Origin: Bacteroidota bacterium
GTDB lineage: Bacteria; Bacteroidota; Bacteroidia; Flavobacteriales; Flavobacteriaceae
Assembly (NCBI GenBank): GCA_023437485.1
Contig: JAEZGB010000069.1
Location: 1-11,886 of the forward strand
Direction: 5' to 3'
Length of the DNA stretch: 11,886 bases
The notes beneath the pieces are model-generated. The model had not been told where the DNA came from, did no database searches, and worked only from the letters and a program-made list of their open reading frames with translations. Numbering within the stretch: position 1 is the stretch's first letter; every line of letters begins with the position of its first letter. A program made the position numbers and the translations under genes. This document shows, in pieces, positions 6,493 to 11,886 of the stretch.

Positions 6493-8486
6493 TAAACCTT
6501 GCTTCCTGAAAGCGCTGTCTTAAGGGCGCGCCGGTTATAAAAATGTGTAAAGATATAAAACGGCATGCCTGTAACCATCGCAATCCATCGCGGAATGCCG
6601 ATCCTGGTGCCGGTAATACGCGACATTTTTTTCAATAGTTGCTGGGAACGGCTCAGGCTAAGATAAAAAGCAACCACCATTACGAAGGCGGGAATGATTA
6701 CCCAAATCAGGTTTCGGTTGTTTTGGAGTACCACAATCAATATAGCCGAAAGCGCGTAAAGTACCATGGTGAGGTTGCTGTCCAAGCGGTAACTTTCGGC
6801 CGTGTCGCGCAACAATTCAAATTCGCGATTAAAGAGTTTGCCTTGCCGCACCAGGTCTTCCTGGGTGATTCCCCGTTCTTCAAGGGCCTTAAGTGCCTGC
6901 AACCTTTTCACCTCAGGCAGGTGGTGGCGTGCGGCGTTGTACACCATTTCAATAAGGTGTTCGGTTTCCATCTGTTGCATCAGAATGTAATCCTCATCCG
7001 AACTGATCCTGGCCACGTTGAGGTTCACGATGCGATCCAGATCGGCATCGGCATCCTCGACCCTGCTTCGGCCAAACATTTTCTTGAAGGGAACTGTGAC
7101 CCAGTCAAAATTGAAGGTTACCTGTTTGTCATTGGTGGCGCGGTGGGTGAGCATAATGGCCATTGGCGTTAGCACGATTGATGACATCCAGGTGCCCAAA
7201 AACGGCGAAATCCCGTTTTCCTGCGCAACTTTTTTTCCAAAAGTATTGATGAAGTGAAAAACGATAAATACCAAAACTGCGAAAACAATCGGCAAGCCCA
7301 AACCACCTTTTCGGATAATCGCCCCAAGCGGCGCGCCGATGAAAAACATCAAAAAACACGCATAGGCAATCACAAATTTGTCATGCAGCGCAATCCAGTG
7401 ATTATTGATGTTCTTGAGTTTGCTCTCCAGGTCAAATTTGGAACCGTCAATGGTGAAATTGGTGTTCATCACATTGCCGCGCGCCACTTTTACAATGTCA
7501 AACTGGTCAGTGGGTGAGTACAGCGCCAGCAAGTCTTTTGGGACCGAGGGGGTGTTTTTTGCCTTAAGCCCGCGGGCTGCCGTGACGATTCCCGTACGTT
7601 GATAGATATTATCGGTAAACGACAAAACCTCCCGATCATAGTTCCGGTCAAGCGAATCAATGGTATAAGTGAGTTCGCCAACATTGAGCATGGTGTTGGT
7701 GTTTGTAATCTGCTCCTGGTCCAGGTCCGTCTTATTGAGCATGGACAGGTCAATATTGATAATGTATTGTTTAAAGGAACTCTTGGCAAAAGGCAGTTTC
7801 TTTCGGTCTTCCTGTTTCTTGGAAACAATGTCCTCGTAGTAATATCCGTCGCGAAGAATCAGTTTCAGGATATTTGAATCTTTATTGCTAACCAATTCGC
7901 CCGTGCGTGCTTTAATCACGGTGTTGTTGTTGGACAGGTCGCGACTGGACTTTTTATGGATCGTCACGCCCTGGAGCACATTGCCGTCTTTGCCTGATTT
8001 TTTGTCGACTTTGATGTTGTAGGTACCAATGTCGCTGAACTGGCCCTCGGCAATTGCCATTGCCGGTTTTACCTGCGCGATGTTTCGGCGAAAGTTGATG
8101 AATTTGTATTCGGCATACGGAATCACGTTGTTGGCAAACGCGAACGAGGCAATTGCCAAAAGCAGGATAAATACCGACAATCCCCGCATGGCGCGTTGCA
8201 GCGAAATTCCGGCCGATTTCATTGCCGCGAACTCATAATTTTCGGCAAATGAACCAAAGGTCATGATCGAGGCAAGGACAATTGAAAGCGGGAGCACCAG
8301 CGGCACGATGCTGGGCATTTTGAACAAAAGAAACTTGAAAATAAGGATCAGGTCCAGGTCTTTTCCGGCCAGTTCGCCAATGAAAAGCCAGACCGTCTGC
8401 AAAATAAAAATCAAAAAGAGGATGACAAATACGGTCAGAAACGTAATGATGAAACTCTTAAGGATGTATTTGTCAAGGATTTTCAC
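6492..8486 (-). CDS. LptF/LptG-family (YjgP/YjgQ) permease, long form
   Basis: This 664-residue inner-membrane protein belongs to the permease family that, with ATPase LptB, extracts lipopolysaccharide and passes it to LptC and the periplasmic bridge. Residues 1-450 have the family plan: MKILDKYILKSF start, helices at about 10-36, 58-80 and 102-120, a periplasmic jellyroll-like region (about 125-365), and three helices at about 371-391, 397-414 and 428-446. The conserved GAPLGAIIRKGGLGLPI (384-400) and the coupling-helix-like FAENYEFAAMKSAGIS (80-95) are present. LptF and LptG are normally about 360 residues, so about 200 residues are extra. This extension has a charged helical part (about 465-570) and probably three more membrane helices (about 572-588, 591-612, 632-650). 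LptF versus LptG cannot be decided from sequence alone. The start is GTG at 8486, three bases after the lolA stop; it gives the canonical N-terminus. The stop overlaps the ribB start. Confidence 0.92.
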   Translation of the reverse strand: MKILDKYILKSFIITFLTVFVILFLIFILQTVWLFIGELAGKDLDLILIFKFLLFKMPSIVPLVLPLSIVLASIMTFGSFAENYEFAAMKSAGISLQRAMRGLSVFILLLAIASFAFANNVIPYAEYKFINFRRNIAQVKPAMAIAEGQFSDIGTYNIKVDKKSGKDGNVLQGVTIHKKSSRDLSNNNTVIKARTGELVSNKDSNILKLILRDGYYYEDIVSKKQEDRKKLPFAKSSFKQYIINIDLSMLNKTDLDQEQITNTNTMLNVGELTYTIDSLDRNYDREVLSFTDNIYQRTGIVTAARGLKAKNTPSVPKDLLALYSPTDQFDIVKVARGNVMNTNFTIDGSKFDLESKLKNINNHWIALHDKFVIAYACFLMFFIGAPLGAIIRKGGLGLPIVFAVLVFIVFHFINTFGKKVAQENGISPFLGTWMSSIVLTPMAIMLTHRATNDKQVTFNFDWVTVPFKKMFGRSRVEDADADLDRIVNLNVARISSDEDYILMQQMETEHLIEMVYNAARHHLPEVKRLQALKALEERGITQEDLVRQGKLFNREFELLRDTAESYRLDSNLTMVLYALSAILIVVLQNNRNLIWVIIPAFVMVVAFYLSLSRSQQLLKKMSRITGTRIGIPRWIAMVTGMPFYIFTHFYNRRALKTALSGSKV

Positions 8487-8489
8487 AAA

Positions 8490-9158
8490 TTAATCCAGTT
8501 TGTTTACGTAGTAATTGGGATACTTGCTCTCGGCAAAAGTAAACTGATTCTTGGACAGCGGCTGATTGGTTTTAAAAGAATTAACAGTGAGCGTGGTCTT
8601 GGTCCCGTTGCGGCCCATTTCAATCAGGTTGTAAATATGTTTGGTTTGCACGTCAACTCCCAAGAGAACTTCTTTGCGCTGGTCCTTTGACGAAATCGGT
8701 ATGAGTTTGATATATTGGATCTTGCGGCCATTTACATTTTGAAGGATATCCCACGAATATTTATAGCCGGAATTAAAAAAAGTAAGCATCCGCGAAGGCG
8801 TAATCGCGTTTTCATCCTTCTCGTCGTATTTTGAAATTGTGATTTCTTCGTCTTCGGGGCTGATGGTATAGGTCTTCTTGCCGTCAAACATCTTGGTTAC
8901 CCCCATGAAGTTCAGGACATACATATTGCCTTTTAGTACTACGTTGCCCTTGCTTTCCTGATTGACGTTTTCCCTGGAATTGGAAAGCGCGTATTTAAAA
9001 TCGATGGTAATATTGTCATAACTCCTGACTTTCGCGGCCACCTGGTCCAACAGGTCTTTGGCTTTTTTGTCCTGGGCCTGGCCGGCGGTTCCGATGGCAA
9101 ACACAAGTACGGTCAATGCAGTTTTTGCAAGTGAAGAAGAAGTCTTAAAAAAAGTCAT
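8490..9158 (-). CDS. lolA: Outer-membrane lipoprotein carrier LolA-like protein
   Basis: This is a periplasmic LolA-type chaperone of 222 residues that should carry lipoproteins released by LolCDE across to the outer membrane. The N-terminus is a Sec signal peptide (MTFFKTSSSLAKTALTVLVF and on), probably cut after the AGQA at residues 27-30, leaving QDKKAKDLLD. The mature part begins with the helix typical of the family (DLLDQVAAKVRSYDNITIDF), followed by strand-rich sequence expected for the LolA half-barrel (KGNVVLKGNMYVLNF, KKTYTISPEDEEITIS, and TTLTVNSFKTNQPLSKNQF). The ATG at 9158 is one base after the ftsK stop. An ATG at 9167 that would overlap ftsK by 8 bases (adding MTD) is equally possible. 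The gene lies between ftsK and an LPS-export permease, which suits an envelope-assembly role. The LolA/LolB-like fold is shared by other lipid carriers, so lipoprotein specificity is inferred from family and context. Confidence 0.88.
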   Translation of the reverse strand: MTFFKTSSSLAKTALTVLVFAIGTAGQAQDKKAKDLLDQVAAKVRSYDNITIDFKYALSNSRENVNQESKGNVVLKGNMYVLNFMGVTKMFDGKKTYTISPEDEEITISKYDEKDENAITPSRMLTFFNSGYKYSWDILQNVNGRKIQYIKLIPISSKDQRKEVLLGVDVQTKHIYNLIEMGRNGTKTTLTVNSFKTNQPLSKNQFTFAESKYPNYYVNKLD

Positions 9159-9159
9159 G

Positions 9160-11619
9160 TCAGTCATTATTTTGTTCGTTGTTGAAAAAATGTTCAAGTG
9201 CCACCAGATCAGGAATATTGACATTCCTGGCTTTACTGCCTTCAAAAGGGCCCACAATTCCCGCGGCTTCGAGCTGATCAATCAGCCTGCCGGCGCGGTT
9301 ATAACCCAATTTTAACTTGCGTTGCAGCAAGGAAGCCGAACCCTGTTGTGCCGAAACGATCACCTCGGCTGCCTCGCGAAAGAGGGAATCCCTTTCTGAA
9401 ATGTCCATATCAAGATTGATGCCACTGTCCTCCCCAACGAACTCGGGAAGCAGGTATGCATTGGGATATGCCTTTTGTGAACCGATGAATTCGGTGATTT
9501 TTTCAACTTCGGGCGTGTCGACAAACGCGCATTGCACACGAATTACGTCGTTGCCGTTGGTATAGAGCAAATCGCCCCGGCCAATGAGCTGGTCGGCACC
9601 CTGGGTATCTAGGATGGTGCGCGAGTCGATCTTAGAGGTCACGCGGAAGGCTATCCTGGCCGGGAAGTTGGCCTTGATAATTCCGGTAATTACATTAACC
9701 GACGGCCTTTGCGTGGCAATAATCAGGTGAATTCCGATGGCCCGGGCCAGCTGCGCCAACCGCGCGATGGGCGTCTCGACTTCCTTTCCAGCGGTCATGA
9801 TCAGGTCGGCAAATTCGTCCACGACCAAAACAATGTAGGGCAGAAACTGATGACCGTTTTCAGGATTGAGTTTCCTGGCCTTGAACTTTTCGTTGTACTC
9901 CTTGATGTTGCGCACCATCGCGTCCTTGAGCAGCGAATAGCGGTTGTCCATCTCAATGCAAAGCGAGTTCAGGGTATTGATTACCTTAGTGTTATCTGTG
10001 ATTATCGCATCCTCTACATCAGGCAATTTAGCCAGGTAATGGCGCTCGATTTTATTGAACAGCGTCAATTCCACCTTTTTGGGGTCAACCAGTACGAACT
10101 TCACCTCGGCCGGGTGGCGCTTGTACAATAGCGAAGTGAGCACGGCGTTGAGTCCTACTGATTTTCCCTGACCGGTGGCGCCCGCCATCAACAGGTGTGG
10201 CATTTTTGCCAAGTCCACCACAAAGGTTTCATTGCTGATGGTTTTACCCAGCGCAATGGGAAGTTCCATTTCAGCCTCCTGGAACCGTGCCGACCCGATA
10301 ACGCTTTTCATTGAAACCATCGTGGGCGTTTTGTTGGGAACTTCGATTCCGATGGTGCCTTTACCAGGAATCGGGGCGATGATCCGGATCCCGAGTGCCG
10401 ACAGTGAAAGCGCAATGTCATCCTCGAGGCTTTTGATTTTTGAGATGCGTATGCCGGCCTCGGGCACGATTTCATAAAGGGTGACCGACGGCCCCACAGT
10501 CGCCTTGATTTGAGCAATCTCGATTTTGTAATTGCGAAGTGTTTCGACGATTCGGTTTTTGTTTTCTTCGAGTTCCTCCTGGTTGATGGTAATCCCCCCG
10601 CCCGAATAGTCCCTCAGCAGGTCCAGGGTTGGGAATTTATAATTGGATAATTCGAGCGTCGGGTCAAAAAGGCCGAAATCGGCTACCAGCCGGGCCGCGA
10701 CGTTTTCATCTACAACTTCTTCCTCAGGGGCTTTTTCAATCACGAAGGTCTCGTCAGATGTAGCGATGATTTCAGGCTCGGGTGCAGGTTCCTTGCGGAT
10801 GTTTTCTACCGCGGGTTCGGGCCTCACTTTAAGTACAGGTTGTGAGGCATGGCCGATGGTGGGTTTTAGGGCTTCGCGGTCTATTTCGAACTGCGGTGCT
10901 TTTTCGACTTTCAGCACGGGCTCGGGAATTTCCTCGGGTTCGTCCCCGATGGCGAATTCCTCAAGATTGTACTGCGGGTCGGTCACGGCAACAGGTGCCG
11001 CGGCCTGGGTGAGGTCGGCATCGATTTCCTTGCGGGTGCGCTCAAAGAATGATTTGATCGCGTCTGGCGAGAGCCTGATCTTGAAAATCAGGTAAACCAC
11101 GATGCCAAAAACCAGCACCAGCAAAGTCCCGGTTTTGCCCAGGTAATCCTGCAGGAAAAGGTTCATTTCATAACCGATGACACCGCCAAGTTCGGGAAGC
11201 GTCACGGCAAAGAAACCAAAGAGGATCGACGCAATAATCACAACAAAAAGGTCCCAGAACCAGATGCTCTTTAATTTTTTAAGCGATATGTCCAGCACCA
11301 GGAAGGCTCCGGTCAAAAAGAAAAGTTTGACAAAGATGAATGAGGCCGCTCCAAATCCCCTGTAAATAAAGAAATCGGCGAGCCATGCGCCCACTTTTCC
11401 CAACCAGTTGAGCGTGACTTCGCTGCGGTCGGTGATTGCCGAAACCGCGCTTTGATCCTGCTGTCCGTATATAAAAAAGGAAATAAAGGCCAATAACAAC
11501 GCGATTGAAAACAATACCAGCAACGCGCCGGCCACAACTTTGTGCTGCCGGGAAATTTTGAGCGGTTTTTTTACGGACGGGCCCCCAGGTGCTGTGCCCT
11601 TTTTTGCCGTTTTTGCCAT
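9160..11619 (-). CDS. ftsK: FtsK/SpoIIIE-family DNA translocase
   Basis: This septum-located DNA pump of 819 residues clears and aligns chromosome ends at division and activates XerCD recombination at dif. The N-terminus has four predicted membrane helices (about 27-50, 90-112, 120-142, 163-180). Next comes a fairly short linker rich in Pro and Glu (about 200-305), then the alpha-beta motor (about 330-720) with Walker A GATGQGKS (480-487), Walker B YIVLVVDE (595-602), and conserved segments FVLVDPKKVELTLF (508-521) and HLIIATQRPSVNVITG (631-646). The C-terminal gamma winged helix (about 745-806: AAEVIVSAQQGSASLLQRKL then YNRAGRLIDQLEAAGIVG) reads polar KOPS-like guide sequences and contacts XerD. 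All parts of a functional FtsK are present, at a length normal for short-linker FtsKs. The ATG at 11619 is the first in frame with a basic N-terminus. It lies 43 bases after dgkA with no convincing promoter between, and reads straight into lolA. Confidence 0.97.
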   Translation of the reverse strand: MAKTAKKGTAPGGPSVKKPLKISRQHKVVAGALLVLFSIALLLAFISFFIYGQQDQSAVSAITDRSEVTLNWLGKVGAWLADFFIYRGFGAASFIFVKLFFLTGAFLVLDISLKKLKSIWFWDLFVVIIASILFGFFAVTLPELGGVIGYEMNLFLQDYLGKTGTLLVLVFGIVVYLIFKIRLSPDAIKSFFERTRKEIDADLTQAAAPVAVTDPQYNLEEFAIGDEPEEIPEPVLKVEKAPQFEIDREALKPTIGHASQPVLKVRPEPAVENIRKEPAPEPEIIATSDETFVIEKAPEEEVVDENVAARLVADFGLFDPTLELSNYKFPTLDLLRDYSGGGITINQEELEENKNRIVETLRNYKIEIAQIKATVGPSVTLYEIVPEAGIRISKIKSLEDDIALSLSALGIRIIAPIPGKGTIGIEVPNKTPTMVSMKSVIGSARFQEAEMELPIALGKTISNETFVVDLAKMPHLLMAGATGQGKSVGLNAVLTSLLYKRHPAEVKFVLVDPKKVELTLFNKIERHYLAKLPDVEDAIITDNTKVINTLNSLCIEMDNRYSLLKDAMVRNIKEYNEKFKARKLNPENGHQFLPYIVLVVDEFADLIMTAGKEVETPIARLAQLARAIGIHLIIATQRPSVNVITGIIKANFPARIAFRVTSKIDSRTILDTQGADQLIGRGDLLYTNGNDVIRVQCAFVDTPEVEKITEFIGSQKAYPNAYLLPEFVGEDSGINLDMDISERDSLFREAAEVIVSAQQGSASLLQRKLKLGYNRAGRLIDQLEAAGIVGPFEGSKARNVNIPDLVALEHFFNNEQNND

Positions 11620-11662
11620 GCTGCGCGGTTAAGGCTATAAAAATAGGTAAATTATGATCTTT

Positions 11663-11886
11663 TTAAATAAACTTCGGGAGATATATCAACAATCCTACGG
11701 CAATGGCTGCCAGCGCGGCAAGGAACACCGCTCCTGCCGAAATATCCTTGATAAACCCAATCTTTTCATGGTAGCCGGGATGTATGAAATCGGCGATTTT
11801 CTCAATGGCCGTGTTCAGGCTCTCGATCCCGATGACAAGCCCGGTGGCCAGGATTTGCATCATCCATTCGGTGCGCGTTATGTCAA
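11663..11886 (-). CDS. dgkA: Diacylglycerol kinase / undecaprenol kinase (DgkA family), C-terminal part
   Basis: Only the last 73 residues are in the window; the frame stays open to the right edge, so the 5' end lies outside. The family is small integral membrane kinases that phosphorylate diacylglycerol, or undecaprenol in many bacteria, to recycle lipids used in envelope synthesis. Visible are a membrane helix with the catalytic/metal-binding signature ESLNTAIE, which matches DgkA's ExxNxxxE, then the cytoplasmic segment IADFIHPGYHEKIGFIKD, and a last helix (ISAGAVFLAALAAIAVGLLI) ending YLPKFI. The Lys-Asp pair before the last helix also matches the family. It is probably the first or an early gene of the operon that continues through ftsK, lolA, the permease and ribB. 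Substrate preference cannot be told from this fragment. Confidence 0.9.
   Translation of the reverse strand, partial: DITRTEWMMQILATGLVIGIESLNTAIEKIADFIHPGYHEKIGFIKDISAGAVFLAALAAIAVGLLIYLPKFI

Noticed and set aside
6490..6500. FMN riboswitch controlling ribB
   Set aside because: The ribB start overlaps the stop of the upstream gene, leaving no untranslated space for the RFN aptamer.
5470..6523. Long plus-strand open frames opposite ribB
   Set aside because: They are antisense shadows of a strongly conserved ribB and show no recognisable domain.

Overview
The window looks like a chromosomal segment of a member of the Bacteroidota, most likely a flavobacterium or close relative with fairly high GC. 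Three things suggest this: the gene set and order resemble flavobacterial genomes, start codons lack clear Shine-Dalgarno sequences, and there is a TTG-N19-TAnnTTTG promoter of the type described for Flavobacterium and Bacteroides. This is a judgement from sequence reading, not a database result.

Left part (1-295): no protein gene is supported. A tRNA-Ser(UGA) gene on the minus strand has a matching Bacteroidota-type promoter and is followed by a strong 12-bp hairpin terminator. Two further inverted repeats lie on either side.

Left-centre (296-5365): a self-contained error-prone DNA synthesis (mutasome-like) locus. A minus-strand repressor combines an XRE-type DNA-binding domain with a LexA/UmuD-type S24 autoprotease domain and has a candidate Ala-Gly cleavage bond. 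It diverges across 83 bases from a plus-strand pair: a Y-family polymerase with intact catalytic residues, then a DnaE2-type polymerase III alpha subunit that overlaps it by 11 bases. The intergenic region holds five GTTC/GAAC tetramers, including three same-strand TTGTTCY copies, which are candidate operators. The arrangement recalls lexA-imuA-imuB-dnaE2 cassettes, but no imuA is seen and the Y-family protein keeps its active site.

Right part (5362-11886): a tightly packed minus-strand run, in transcription order dgkA (5' end outside the window), ftsK, lolA, an LptF/LptG-family permease, and ribB. Junctions are 43 bases, about 1 base, 3 bases and a 1-base stop/start overlap, so one operon is likely. 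It joins lipid recycling, chromosome segregation, lipoprotein transport, LPS export and riboflavin synthesis. The RibB protein carries a RibA-like C-terminal half that has lost its zinc cysteines, and the permease has a long C-terminal extension with extra membrane helices. The ribB and dnaE2 genes converge and overlap by 4 bases at their stop codons.
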